Shown one piece after another: positions 42,919 through 53,581 of a stretch of 64,000 nt of DNA; within the stretch, counting starts at the first letter, position 1, and each line of letters starts with the position of its first letter. Under the pieces are notes generated by a model. It was not told the DNA's origin and made no database searches. It was given only the letters and a program-made list of their open reading frames with translations. The stretch is from SXVE01 sp036388895 (GTDB lineage: Bacteria; Acidobacteriota; Blastocatellia; Pyrinomonadales; Pyrinomonadaceae): NCBI GenBank assembly GCA_036388895.1, contig DASVQY010000016.1:1-64000 (forward strand), in the 5' to 3' direction. The position numbers and the translations under genes are program-made.

Positions 42919-43827
42919 TTATTCGGAATTGTCACAATTTTTTCCTGTCAGTAATTCGTAAGCCTTTAAGTATCTTTGAGTTGTCGCTTCGGCGATTTCA
43001 GACGGCAATTCGGGAGCCGGAGGTTGTTTGTTCCAATTTAATGTTTCCAGGTATTCCCGGACGTATTGCTTATCGAAAGAAGGCTGTGGTTTGCCGGGCA
43101 AATAATCCGCTGCCGACCAAAATCGCGAAGAATCCGGCGTTAAAACTTCATCGATCAACAAAATATTGCCTTTTTCGTCAGTGCCGAATTCAAATTTCGT
43201 ATCGGCAATAATAATTCCGCGAGTTAAAGCATATTGATACGCCTGTTCGTAAATTTTCAAAGCTAGTTCGCGAAGTCTTGCTGCCGCGTCCTGTCCGATT
43301 AAATCTTTAAAATCTCGCTCGGTGATGTTTTCGTCGTGCCCGGCGGCGGCTTTTGTCGAAGGCGTGAAAATCGGATTCGGCAGTTTGCTGCATTGCTCCA
43401 AACCTTTTGGCAAATCATAGCCGCAGATACTGCCCGTGGCTTGGTAATCTTTCCAGCCCGAGCCTTCCAGATAACCGCGCACGACGCATTCAACCGGAAA
43501 AACTTTCGTTTTTCGAACGAGCATCGAACGCCCGCGCAGGTTTTCGTTTCGGCGAATGATTGCGGGCATCTTCACGAAATCGGTCGTTACCAGATGATTT
43601 TCGGAAATATTTTCCAGGCGCTTAAACCAAAAATCAGACAATAAAGTTAGAACTTTTCCTTTAAACCTGACCGGAGTCGGCAAAATGCAATCGAAAGCAG
43701 AAATTCTATCGGTCGCCACTAACAACAAGTGCTCGTCGTCTACGCCGTAAACATCGCGCACTTTTCCGCGGTGAACGAGCGGCAAATCTTCAATAACCGA
43801 TTCGGAAACCGTTATAACTTCCTGCAT
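42919..43827 (-). CDS. purC: Phosphoribosylaminoimidazole-succinocarboxamide synthase
   Basis: Purine synthesis step joining CAIR and aspartate with ATP. 302 aa, the longer (ADE1-like) form. Shows HRGKVRDVYGVDDEHLLLVATDRISAFD at about 20-47, LVRKTKVFPVECVVRGYLEGSGWKDY, KAAAGHDENI and IIADTKFEFGTDEKGNILLIDEVLTPDSSRFW at about 205-235. Stand-alone; no other purine gene nearby. Confidence 0.96.
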   Translation of the reverse strand: MQEVITVSESVIEDLPLVHRGKVRDVYGVDDEHLLLVATDRISAFDCILPTPVRFKGKVLTLLSDFWFKRLENISENHLVTTDFVKMPAIIRRNENLRGRSMLVRKTKVFPVECVVRGYLEGSGWKDYQATGSICGYDLPKGLEQCSKLPNPIFTPSTKAAAGHDENITERDFKDLIGQDAAARLRELALKIYEQAYQYALTRGIIIADTKFEFGTDEKGNILLIDEVLTPDSSRFWSAADYLPGKPQPSFDKQYVREYLETLNWNKQPPAPELPSEIAEATTQRYLKAYELLTGKNCDNSE

Positions 43828-44092
43828 ATTGTTCGCTTTGAAAAAATAATTTGATTGATAACTTTAGTATGAAACCGAGAATTCGTAAAGGTCGAATTAT
43901 TGAAATTTTATATTCTGATGAGCAAAGAAATTCAACGATGTTAATAATAACTAATCAAAGTTAAAAAATATAGATGACATTTCAAGAAAAATGTGCATAA
44001 TAAAAATCTGGTATTTGCGGTTTCATAAAAAGCTGTATAAACAGAAAACCTTCCGCTCATCAATTCCTTCACAAAACACGAAAAATAAGAAT

Positions 44093-45343
44093 ATGAACAA
44101 AGTTTTATTTTTAGGAAATAAGTTTATCAATTTTTCATTGCTTGTATTTTTCTTTGCTGTCGAAGTTTGGACACAAGTTCCTTCGGTTTACGTGCCGCAG
44201 CAAGCTGATGCGCCCGAACCGGTCGAGGACGACACCTGGTGGTATGTCACGCTTCTAGTTTTATTTGTCGGATTGGCGGGAGCGATTTACTGGTGGCACA
44301 CGAGCAAAAAAGCGAGTAAATTCTCTTATGGAAACAGTTCCAACAATCGTCCGAATCAAAGCAGGAACAAAACGAATTCCGACGCGCAAAATCTCGCGGA
44401 TTCGTCCGACGTGGACAAGCAAATCGAATGGTTAAGAAAAAACAGAGCGATCAGGGGTAAAAATAACAAAAATCCGAAGAGAGAAGGCGCAGCGGAAAGC
44501 GATAAGCCTTCAAACAGAACTTCCGCCGCGAGTCAAAATGCCGGGGCGGGCAATTTGAGCGGCAGAAGAGCTGGAGAAAGAATACCGGAGACGAAATACG
44601 AAGATTTACCAATTTATTCGTTTACGGAAATAAAACCGACGAAAGAATATACAAAACTGCCGATTTCAAATGATTCGGCTTTAATGGACGCGATTGAAAT
44701 TTCGCAGGACGAATTTGAAGAAGATGAAAAGGTGCGCGAAATCGCGCTGCGCGTGTTGGAATCATTCAAAACTCGCAATTCGGCGGAATGCCTCGGGCAG
44801 ATGGCGCTGTATGATCTTTCATCAAATTTGCGTTCAAAAGCGGTTGCGTCTTTAGCCGACTTTGATCACGAATCGGTTTTTGAAGATATTCTGCTCGCCT
44901 GCGCCGATCCGACACGCGAAGTTCGCGCGTCGGCTGCTCGCGGTTTGTTTCGACTGAGTTTTGACCGCGCCGATGCCTGGACGAGAATCGCCGAATCGAG
45001 AGATGAGTTTCGAATGCGGCAGGCGGCGCAGGCGGCGGCGGAAGCGGGTTTAATCGAAAGAACGTTTGACCGTTTGGTACACACCGATAAAAAAATTGCT
45101 TACGAAGCTGTCACATTTACCGCTTTATTGATAAAAGCCGGCGAGTTTGAAAAAATATTCGAAGCTATTGACAAACATCGAGATCGGAAAGTGAAACTGG
45201 CGCTTCTGCATGTTTTGAAAATAGTCAAAGACGAAGCGACTTTGCCGAATTTATACGCCTTGCTCGAACAAAGCTGGGTTCCTTCGGAGATAAAAGAAAA
45301 AGCCGACGAGATAATTCGCAGTTTCGACCTCGTTCCTGCGTGA
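44093..45343 (+). CDS. HEAT-repeat protein with N-terminal membrane anchor
   Basis: 416 aa from ATG 44093, chosen because the upstream extension has no ribosome site. Signal or hydrophobic segment about 10-28, second membrane helix about 49-68 (WWYVTLLVLFVGLAGAIYWW), then a disordered K/N/S-rich linker to about 170. The C-terminal 180 residues are HEAT-like helical repeats (LRSKAVASLADFDHESVFEDILLACADPTREVRASAARGLF). Likely a scaffold at the inner membrane. uvrB follows 87 bp later, probably by chance. Not otherwise identified. Confidence 0.8.
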   Translation: MNKVLFLGNKFINFSLLVFFFAVEVWTQVPSVYVPQQADAPEPVEDDTWWYVTLLVLFVGLAGAIYWWHTSKKASKFSYGNSSNNRPNQSRNKTNSDAQNLADSSDVDKQIEWLRKNRAIRGKNNKNPKREGAAESDKPSNRTSAASQNAGAGNLSGRRAGERIPETKYEDLPIYSFTEIKPTKEYTKLPISNDSALMDAIEISQDEFEEDEKVREIALRVLESFKTRNSAECLGQMALYDLSSNLRSKAVASLADFDHESVFEDILLACADPTREVRASAARGLFRLSFDRADAWTRIAESRDEFRMRQAAQAAAEAGLIERTFDRLVHTDKKIAYEAVTFTALLIKAGEFEKIFEAIDKHRDRKVKLALLHVLKIVKDEATLPNLYALLEQSWVPSEIKEKADEIIRSFDLVPA

Positions 45344-45430
45344 AACTGTATTTCAAGAATGACAAAACAGAGAGTTACGGAGTAAAATTATTATCAAACT
45401 TCGTAACTTTTTTAATTTTAAAGTCTTAAA

Positions 45431-47419
<1,989 letters not shown>

Positions 47420-47483
47420 GTTCGATTGGCTGCCTTTGTAGCGACAAATTTAACTTTTTTTCTTCCAATGTTCTGTATCTTAC

Positions 47484-47511
47484 TTGCTGATTTGATTTTA
47501 AGAGTTAAAAT
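47484..47511 (+). promoter_or_regulatory. Promoter of the candidate small RNA
   Basis: TTGCTG (47484-47489), 16 bp, TAAAAT (47506-47511). The same local sequence GTTAAAATAG recurs at 47736-47745 before the Ser/Thr kinase gene, which supports both as -10 regions. Confidence 0.4.
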
Positions 47512-47514
47512 AGT

Positions 47515-47630
47515 ATCGATAAATACGGATGTCCACAGCCTATTTATCCTGCAGGGTTTTAGCTAGGGTAGAAGCCGGCTTGAAAAAGTCAGGGAAATCG
47601 TCCCAACTTGACCCTGCTTTTATTTTTTAA
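47515..47630 (+). ncRNA. Candidate structured small RNA between uvrB and the Ser/Thr kinase
   Basis: About 115 nt without an open frame, behind a plausible promoter. First hairpin: GATAAATA (47518-47525) with TATTTATC (47541-47548) around a partly paired loop. Second domain: GCAGGG (47551-47556) closes with CCCTGC (47612-47617); inside it AAGT, GGG pairs with CCC, ACTT. The closing stem is followed at once by TTTTATTTTTT, a clean terminator. No known RNA family recognised (not tmRNA, SRP, RNase P or a riboswitch I know). It could also be a kinase leader, but the kinase has its own -10 downstream. Confidence 0.55.
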
Positions 47631-47789
47631 AGAATCAGCAAAAAATTTCACCGGCGTTTCAAAAACGTTTTTATTTCCATTACCGAATCTCCGATTTTAA
47701 CGCAAAAATAAGCCTATTAAAATTTGTTGTTATTTGTTAAAATAGCATCGGTATTACCTGCTGAATCACTTCAAATTCTCGCCGAACGA

Positions 47790-49400
47790 ATGGAAAACCA
47801 AATAATCAACAAGCGTTACCGAATTATCCAAAAAATCGGAACCGGAGGTTTCGGACATACTTATCTCGCCGAAGATCTGCATTTGCCGACCAAGCCGAGA
47901 GTCGTCGTCAAACATCTCAAACCGCAAACGAACGATGAAGAAACGACGGCTTTGGCAAGCAGGCTTTTTCAACAGGAAGCCGAAATTTTATACCGTCTCG
48001 GCTGCCATCCGTTTATTCCGCAATTGCTCGCGCATTTTCCCGAAAACGGAGAATATTTTCTGGTTCAGGAATGTATCGAAGGTTATACGATTGCACAGGA
48101 GTTTGAAGCCGGAAAACGTTACAACGAAAAAGAAATCGTTCAACTATTAGGGCAAGTGCTGGAAATTCTTTCGTTCGTTCACGGACAAAAAGTGATTCAT
48201 CGCGACGTAAAACCGGCAAATTTGATTCGGCGTCAATCGGACGGAAATATTTTTCTGATTGATTTCGGCGCGGTCAAACAAGTTAATGCATTTCCTTCAA
48301 ACCAGAGTTCCCAGACATTTTCCACCGTAACAATCGGCTCGCACGGTTATATGCCGATGGAACAGCTCGCCGGTAAACCGAATTTCAGCAGCGATTTATA
48401 CGCTCTCGGTTTGGTCGCGATAGAAGCCTTGACCGGAATCAAGCCGACCGACCTTAAACAAAACCAGAACAACGGCGAGTACGTCTGGACTCATAAAGTC
48501 GCTCTTTCGCCTGAAATCGAACATTTTATCTGCAAACTTACTAGATTCGATTTTCGGCAGAGATTTCATTCGGCAAGCGACGCGCTGGCGTCTCTGAATA
48601 TGCAGGCGAATAAAATCGGTTTTTTTACAAACAAAAAGCAGATGCCGATTCAGCCGATAAATTCGTCGCAAATGGCGGCAAGCGCCGCTTTTCCGCTAAA
48701 TTCGACATCAACTCAAAGCCGGGCGCCGCATTTAAATACGGTAAATGATTCATTTATCGAACGAAACAACAATGAAAACATTCCGCCGACAATAATCGTT
48801 CCGTGCAGAGCGGAAATAGGATTTGCCGGTCAGCAAATTACTCTGCAGCCGATACCGACGATTCAGCAAGACCGGATTTTCGCGAATAATCATAGGCAAA
48901 GCAATTTTTCGGGAAAACTTTCCGATTATAAATACGGGATAATTTTTTTCGTCTGTTTATTTTTTCTCGGCGGATTGGTTTTTTCGGTGAACAGTTTTAT
49001 AAAAACTTATCAGCCGGAGTTGGTTTCCGAAAACAATTCATTGAAGAAAGATGAAAGAGAAGAGAAAAAAGCTGTAAAGAGCGAAAGAGCGGTAAGAGAA
49101 AAAGTTTCAAGCAATACGTGCGGCAGTTCCTACAGCCTTTTTGAAGAAGCCGAAAAACAAGCCGCCGAAGCGCAAAAACTCGAAGCAAGGGCGACAACGA
49201 AATTCGATTGGGAAGAAATCGGAAATAAATACAAACGCGCCTCGGCTTTGCTCGCTTCGATTGATACGGCGAGTCCTGATTACTCAAAAGCGCGGGAAAA
49301 AATAGATCATTACAGACAAAAAGCCGAATCAGCCTTTGAAAAAATCTCCACCGCGCGCGAAACGCCGACGCTCAGCAGCGGCTCGACGAACAATTACTGA
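47790..49400 (+). CDS. Membrane-anchored Ser/Thr protein kinase
   Basis: 536 aa from ATG 47790; the 22-residue upstream extension covers the promoter. Hanks-type kinase domain about 1-270: GTGGFGHTYLAED (P-loop), VVKHLK (lysine), HRDVKPANLI (catalytic loop), LIDFGAVKQ (DFG), GSHGYMPMEQ (activation segment) and RFDFRQRFHSA near the end. A Pro/Asn/Ser-rich linker, one membrane helix at about 386-404 (IIFFVCLFFLGGLVFSVNSF), then a charged coiled C-terminal part of about 120 residues outside. No PASTA repeats. It resembles cyanobacterial-type kinases in its catalytic domain. Confidence 0.9.
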   Translation: MENQIINKRYRIIQKIGTGGFGHTYLAEDLHLPTKPRVVVKHLKPQTNDEETTALASRLFQQEAEILYRLGCHPFIPQLLAHFPENGEYFLVQECIEGYTIAQEFEAGKRYNEKEIVQLLGQVLEILSFVHGQKVIHRDVKPANLIRRQSDGNIFLIDFGAVKQVNAFPSNQSSQTFSTVTIGSHGYMPMEQLAGKPNFSSDLYALGLVAIEALTGIKPTDLKQNQNNGEYVWTHKVALSPEIEHFICKLTRFDFRQRFHSASDALASLNMQANKIGFFTNKKQMPIQPINSSQMAASAAFPLNSTSTQSRAPHLNTVNDSFIERNNNENIPPTIIVPCRAEIGFAGQQITLQPIPTIQQDRIFANNHRQSNFSGKLSDYKYGIIFFVCLFFLGGLVFSVNSFIKTYQPELVSENNSLKKDEREEKKAVKSERAVREKVSSNTCGSSYSLFEEAEKQAAEAQKLEARATTKFDWEEIGNKYKRASALLASIDTASPDYSKAREKIDHYRQKAESAFEKISTARETPTLSSGSTNNY

Positions 49401-49456
49401 CCTTAAAGAAATTTTCTGTTTAAAGTTAACTGAATTTACTATTTATCTTATTAATT

Positions 49457-49484
49457 TCGCGCTTTTCGCTTTTTACTTTCCGCT
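49457..49484 (+). repeat. Single-arm heptamer array upstream of the FAD oxidase
   Basis: Units TCGCGCT, TTTCGCT, TTTTACT, TTCCGCT in one register that continues to the ATG at 49506 (total distance a multiple of 7). The complementary arm is missing or too degenerate to see. No Shine-Dalgarno. Confidence 0.6.
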
Positions 49485-49505
49485 TTATTGGTTTAAATTT
49501 GCAAT

Positions 49506-51020
49506 ATGCAAGTTAAAACCGCGCTCGATGAACTGCAAAATTATTTGATTGACGCTAGCAATCTGCCCGGCGGGTATGCCGAAAAACTTTTCATTCCCGA
49601 AACGACTCAGCAAATCGCCGAAATTCTAAAACAAGCGAATGGAAACCGAGTGCCGTTAACAGTCTCCGGCGCGAGAACGGGAACGGTCGGCGGCGCGATT
49701 CCGTTCGGCGGCTTTTTGATTTCGCTGGAAAAGCTGAATCGAATAAAAGAAATCAATCGAGAAAAACTTTATGCGAGGGTCGGCAGCGGCGTTCTTTTAA
49801 CCGATTTGCAAAAAGCGGTCGAAAGTGAAAATCTGTTTTACCCGCCGGATCCGACCGAGTGGAGTTGTCAAGTCGGCGGAACGGTAGCGACAAACGCTTC
49901 GGGCGCGCGCAGTTTCAAATACGGCGCGACGCGGCGTTTCGTGCGGCGGCTCGAAATCGTTTTGCCCGACGGCGAAATTCTCGATTTGAAACGCGGCGAA
50001 TTCGTTTCAAAAAACAATTTCATCGAAATAGAAACGTCGAGCGGGAAAACGATAAAAATCAAACTGCCGACTTATCTTCAGCCGAACGTGCGAAAAAACG
50101 CGAGCGGTTACTTTTCCGGCGCGAGCATTGACGCCATAGATTTGTTTATCGGCAGCGAAGGCACGCTCGGAATCATCACTGAAATCGAACTCGCGCTGCT
50201 CACTAAACCCGAAGGCTTTTTGAGTGGAATCGTCTTTTTTAAAGACGAAAAAGATTTGCTGGCATTCGTTGACGAAGCCCGCGAACTTTCATTCGGCAAC
50301 AGGGAAATCGAAGATCAAAAACTGAAAACCAAAAATCAAAACGCTATTGACGCGACTTTAATCGAGTATTTCGACGAGAATTCTTTGAAATTCATCGCCG
50401 AAAAATTTTCGCAGGTTCCTACAAACGCGAGGGGCGCGATTTTCTTTGAACAGGAAACGAGCGTCGAATCGGAAGACGAATTGTTCGAGCGCTGGAACGA
50501 GCTTTTGGAAAAACACAATGCCGATTTGGAATCATCGTGGTTTACGACGACCGAACAGGATTTGATAAAAATGCGCGAATTTCGCCACGCTTTGCCGGTT
50601 TCCGTAAACGAGCGAATCGTGCGCTACAAACAAAGAAAAGTCGGGACGGATATGGCTGTACCCGATGAGCATTTCGCATCGTTCCTTCGTTTTTACAAAC
50701 GAAAACTCGATGAAAGCGGGCTTGATTACGTCATCTTCGGGCACATCGGCGACAATCATCTGCACGCGAACATTTTGCCGAAGAACGAATCCGAAGCGAA
50801 AAAAGCGAAACATCTCTACGGTCGTTTCATCGCGCAGGCGATAATGCTCGGCGGTACGATTTCGGCGGAACACGGCATCGGAAAACTGAAAAGCAAGTAT
50901 CTCAACGTGATGTTCGGCGAAAGATATTTAAACGAAATGGCGGAACTGAAACGGCAATTCGACCCGAACGGCGTTCTCAATCGCGGAAATATGTTTGACG
51001 CCAAATTTTTAGGAGTTTGA
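49506..51020 (+). CDS. FAD-linked oxidase, GlcD / D-lactate dehydrogenase type
   Basis: 504 aa flavoenzyme oxidising a 2-hydroxy acid (glycolate or D-lactate). FAD_binding_4 domain about 35-215 with VPLTVSGARTGTVGGAIPFGG, GGTVATNASGARSFKYGATRRFVRRLEIVLPDG and GSEGTLGIITEIELAL. C-terminal FAD-oxidase domain with RQFDPNGVLNRGNMFD and, before it, YVIFGHIGDNHLHANILP and ISAEHGIGKLK. No signal and no iron-sulphur domain, so it needs a partner subunit or quinone. Partner genes GlcE/GlcF are not adjacent. Confidence 0.9.
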   Translation: MQVKTALDELQNYLIDASNLPGGYAEKLFIPETTQQIAEILKQANGNRVPLTVSGARTGTVGGAIPFGGFLISLEKLNRIKEINREKLYARVGSGVLLTDLQKAVESENLFYPPDPTEWSCQVGGTVATNASGARSFKYGATRRFVRRLEIVLPDGEILDLKRGEFVSKNNFIEIETSSGKTIKIKLPTYLQPNVRKNASGYFSGASIDAIDLFIGSEGTLGIITEIELALLTKPEGFLSGIVFFKDEKDLLAFVDEARELSFGNREIEDQKLKTKNQNAIDATLIEYFDENSLKFIAEKFSQVPTNARGAIFFEQETSVESEDELFERWNELLEKHNADLESSWFTTTEQDLIKMREFRHALPVSVNERIVRYKQRKVGTDMAVPDEHFASFLRFYKRKLDESGLDYVIFGHIGDNHLHANILPKNESEAKKAKHLYGRFIAQAIMLGGTISAEHGIGKLKSKYLNVMFGERYLNEMAELKRQFDPNGVLNRGNMFDAKFLGV

Positions 51021-51048
51021 TTTTAATTTATCGTTATTAAACCCAGGT

Positions 51049-51077
51049 TTGCGGCAACGCCTTTTCACGGCTAAAAT
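51049..51077 (+). promoter_or_regulatory. Promoter for the HAD gene
   Basis: TTGCGG (51049-51054), 17 bp, TAAAAT (51072-51077), 39 bp before ATG 51116. AAGGA lies upstream of the start. Confidence 0.45.
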
Positions 51078-51115
51078 ACTAATTTTACAAACCTTTTAAG
51101 GAAGCATCCGAAAAA

Positions 51116-51808
51116 ATGATCAAAGCGATACTTATGGATTTCAACGGCGTCATTATCAACGATGAGCCGCTGCAGATGAAGGCGTATCAGGAAATTTTGA
51201 AAACCGAAGGCATTGAGCTGACCGAAGAACAATATTACGATTCTTTGGGTATGAACGACGCGGCTTTTGTCGAAGCCTCGTACGGGCGAGCCGGGAAAAA
51301 ACCGGAAGCGAACAAAGTTTTGGAGATAATGCAAGCGAAAACCAATCGCTGGCGTGATATCGTTGCAGACGAGCTGCCGATATTTCCCGGCGTCGAGGAT
51401 TTTATCCGCAAAATGGAAAAGGACTTTACGCTCGGAATCGTTTCGATGGCGCGGCGCGAGGAAATAGAATACGTTCTCGAACGGGCAAATCTCGCCGATT
51501 GTTTTTCCGTCGTCGTTTCCGCCGAAGACATCGAAACTTACAAACCCGACCCGCAATGTTATATCGAAGGATTCCGATTGATTGACTCGGCGCGTATGCA
51601 GCGCGGGCACAATCCGATGGTGCATAAGGATTGTCTGGTCATCGAAGACACGCCGCCGGGCATTCTTGCGGGCAAACGCGCGGGATTGAAAACTTTAGGC
51701 GTAACAAATACGGTTGACGCGCGGGCTTTGCGCGAAGCCGGAGCCGATGCTGTGAGCAAAAATCTGGACGATTGGATGCCCGGCTCGATTCGCGGCGTTT
51801 TTGTTTAA
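51116..51808 (+). CDS. HAD-superfamily hydrolase with DFNG active-site variant
   Basis: 230 aa, beta-phosphoglucomutase-like subclass (helical cap about 15-90). Motif I reads ILMDFNGVIINDEP: the nucleophile Asp8 is present, but the second Asp of the usual DxD is Asn10. Motif II GIVSMARREEIE, motif III KPDPQCYIEGF with Lys, motif IV CLVIEDTPPGILAGKRAG. The Asn variant may shift the reaction away from ordinary phosphomonoester hydrolysis; this variant occurs in other HAD relatives. The helical-repeat gene follows after a 99-bp spacer that holds a nonamer array. Confidence 0.85.
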   Translation: MIKAILMDFNGVIINDEPLQMKAYQEILKTEGIELTEEQYYDSLGMNDAAFVEASYGRAGKKPEANKVLEIMQAKTNRWRDIVADELPIFPGVEDFIRKMEKDFTLGIVSMARREEIEYVLERANLADCFSVVVSAEDIETYKPDPQCYIEGFRLIDSARMQRGHNPMVHKDCLVIEDTPPGILAGKRAGLKTLGVTNTVDARALREAGADAVSKNLDDWMPGSIRGVFV

Positions 51809-51826
51809 TTAGAAGGAACAATATAG

Positions 51827-51907
51827 CCACAAAAAGGCATATAAAGCACAAAAAATAAAATCTGATTTTGTGTTTTTTGTTGCTTTTCGTGGCTATAAAA
51901 CTAAAAT
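51827..51907 (+). repeat. Self-complementary nonamer array between HAD and helical-repeat genes
   Basis: Nine 9-nt units ending exactly at ATG 51908. Left units CCACAAAAA, GGCATATAA, AGCACAAAA; right units GTTTTTTGT, TGCTTTTCG, TGGCTATAA. Ends pair as TAGCCACAAAA against TTTTCGTGGCTA. No Shine-Dalgarno before the gene. Confidence 0.83.
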
Positions 51908-53407
51908 ATGGCGGAACATTTAATCACAATCGAAGAAGCGCGGGAAAATCTTCTCGCGTGTGCCGCGTATCTGGCGGAAAACATTAAAAGCTCGGACGGA
52001 CACGCCGAAGCGATGAAGCGCATCGTGCCTTTGTACGCGGCGAAAACGGAAGTTGATCTCGCCGCCGAATTTGCCAATACTGTTAACGACCCGTTCACAC
52101 GCGATAAGCTTTTAACGATTGTCGCGGAGAAATGCGCCGCTTTGGACGACGACGAGTACGCTTTGCAGCTTACCGACGCTATCGAGGATGAAGGTATGCA
52201 GGCGCAGGCGCGCGAACGAATCGCTTTGCAGAAGTCGGCGAAAGGCGATTACGAAAAGGCAGCCGCAATAGCCGAAAACTTGGAACATCCCGAATATGCT
52301 TTCGCCGACATCGCCGTTCATCAGGCAGCCGCTGGTCAAGACGAAAATGCCGCGCAAACGATCTCTCAAATTGAGTACGAAAACGCCAAAGTTTCGGCTT
52401 TACGAACAATTGCCGTTAATAAATTAAGCAAGAATGAAAACGAAAAAGCCGTTGCGCTTCTCGACGAAGCAGCGGAAATCGCGAAAGAAATTGAACATCG
52501 TGAAGAAAAGATTCGCGCTTTGATCGAAATCGGCAATCTTTTCGTCGAAGCGAAGCGAAACGACCGTGCCATCGAAACATTCGACCGTGCAAAGTCGAAC
52601 GCCGAAAAACTAGAAAACGTGCACCGCGACAATCTTCTGGCGAGCGTTGCTCTCGGTTTTTTGCGCGCCGGCAGTCTCGATTTAGCCGACCGAACCCTTG
52701 ATGCCGTCGCCGACAAAACGCAGATTTCCGCGTGTCTCGCTGGATTCGCCAGAGAGTTTTGGAACAAAGACGAACGAAGCGAAGCGCTCGACACGCTCGA
52801 AGAAGCCTACGCCGTTTTGAAATCGCAGCGCGATTCGGAAACCAGAGACAGCCGCGCTAAATTTTCGCTTTTCTCTTCGATTGCCGTCGATTTCGCCCGT
52901 TTTGAAAAAGCGGAACGCGCGCTCGAAATCGCACAGAACAATGCCGACGAAAGCGAGCGAGTTTCCGCTTTGACGCAGATCGCTCAAGTTTTCACGCAGC
53001 AGGGAAAAGACGATTTGGGGGCGCAGGCAATCAACGCCATCGAAGAAGATTCGGCGCGAATGTTCGCGCTCATCGGCGTATCGGACGTGCAAAATCGGTC
53101 GGGGAAAAAGGATGAAGCCGTTCATTTCTTAAACGAAGCCGCGCATTTATCCGAAACCGTTCCTCAGCTCGCTTCGCGCTCGGTGGCTTATAACGAACTT
53201 GCCAGAAGATTTTTAGAATATGGCGAAAGCGAAAAAGCACGCGAAGCTGCACACGAAAACCTCGTAACCATTCCTCAGATACGTGATGAAAGTTTGCGCG
53301 TAACAGCTTTAGCTGATTTGTCGGAAATATACGAATCAGGCAAATTCGATTTAAATGATGCGGAAAAAGAAATTTTGTTTACGATGATTCGGCGCGCCGA
53401 GTGGTAA
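51908..53407 (+). CDS. Helical-repeat (TPR-like) protein
   Basis: 499 aa, acidic, no signal or membrane segment. Almost entirely alpha-helical with repeats of roughly 35-40 residues such as AIAENLEHPEYAFADIAVHQAAAGQDENAAQTI and ALEIAQNNADESERVSALTQIAQVFTQQGKDDLGAQAI. This points to a solenoid scaffold of the TPR/SEL1 kind, though the canonical TPR consensus is weak. Function unknown. Confidence 0.75.
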   Translation: MAEHLITIEEARENLLACAAYLAENIKSSDGHAEAMKRIVPLYAAKTEVDLAAEFANTVNDPFTRDKLLTIVAEKCAALDDDEYALQLTDAIEDEGMQAQARERIALQKSAKGDYEKAAAIAENLEHPEYAFADIAVHQAAAGQDENAAQTISQIEYENAKVSALRTIAVNKLSKNENEKAVALLDEAAEIAKEIEHREEKIRALIEIGNLFVEAKRNDRAIETFDRAKSNAEKLENVHRDNLLASVALGFLRAGSLDLADRTLDAVADKTQISACLAGFAREFWNKDERSEALDTLEEAYAVLKSQRDSETRDSRAKFSLFSSIAVDFARFEKAERALEIAQNNADESERVSALTQIAQVFTQQGKDDLGAQAINAIEEDSARMFALIGVSDVQNRSGKKDEAVHFLNEAAHLSETVPQLASRSVAYNELARRFLEYGESEKAREAAHENLVTIPQIRDESLRVTALADLSEIYESGKFDLNDAEKEILFTMIRRAEW

Positions 53408-53522
53408 AAGGCTTCAAAAGCGAGTGCAGATGTTTCATGCAACAGTTTTTTCCGAAATTATATTAATGCGTTTCTGCCGGTGTTCCGTCTTATCTGAACT
53501 GGTAAACGCACCTTATAAAAAT

Positions 53523-53555
53523 AAAAAAGGTAGCTCAAACTGAGTTACCTTTTTT
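53523..53555. terminator. Bidirectional terminator before PEP carboxykinase
   Basis: AAAAAAGGTAGCTCA and TGAGTTACCTTTTTT, a 15-bp stem (one G-T pair) with loop AAC. Serves the helical-repeat gene and the convergent pckG. Confidence 0.85.
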
Positions 53556-53581
53556 ATTTTCCAGAGCTTTGTTTGTGACTT

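Noticed and set aside
47515..47630. Known riboswitch or SRP/6S RNA
   Set aside because: None of the conserved core motifs of these RNAs that I know is present, so only a generic structured RNA is claimed.
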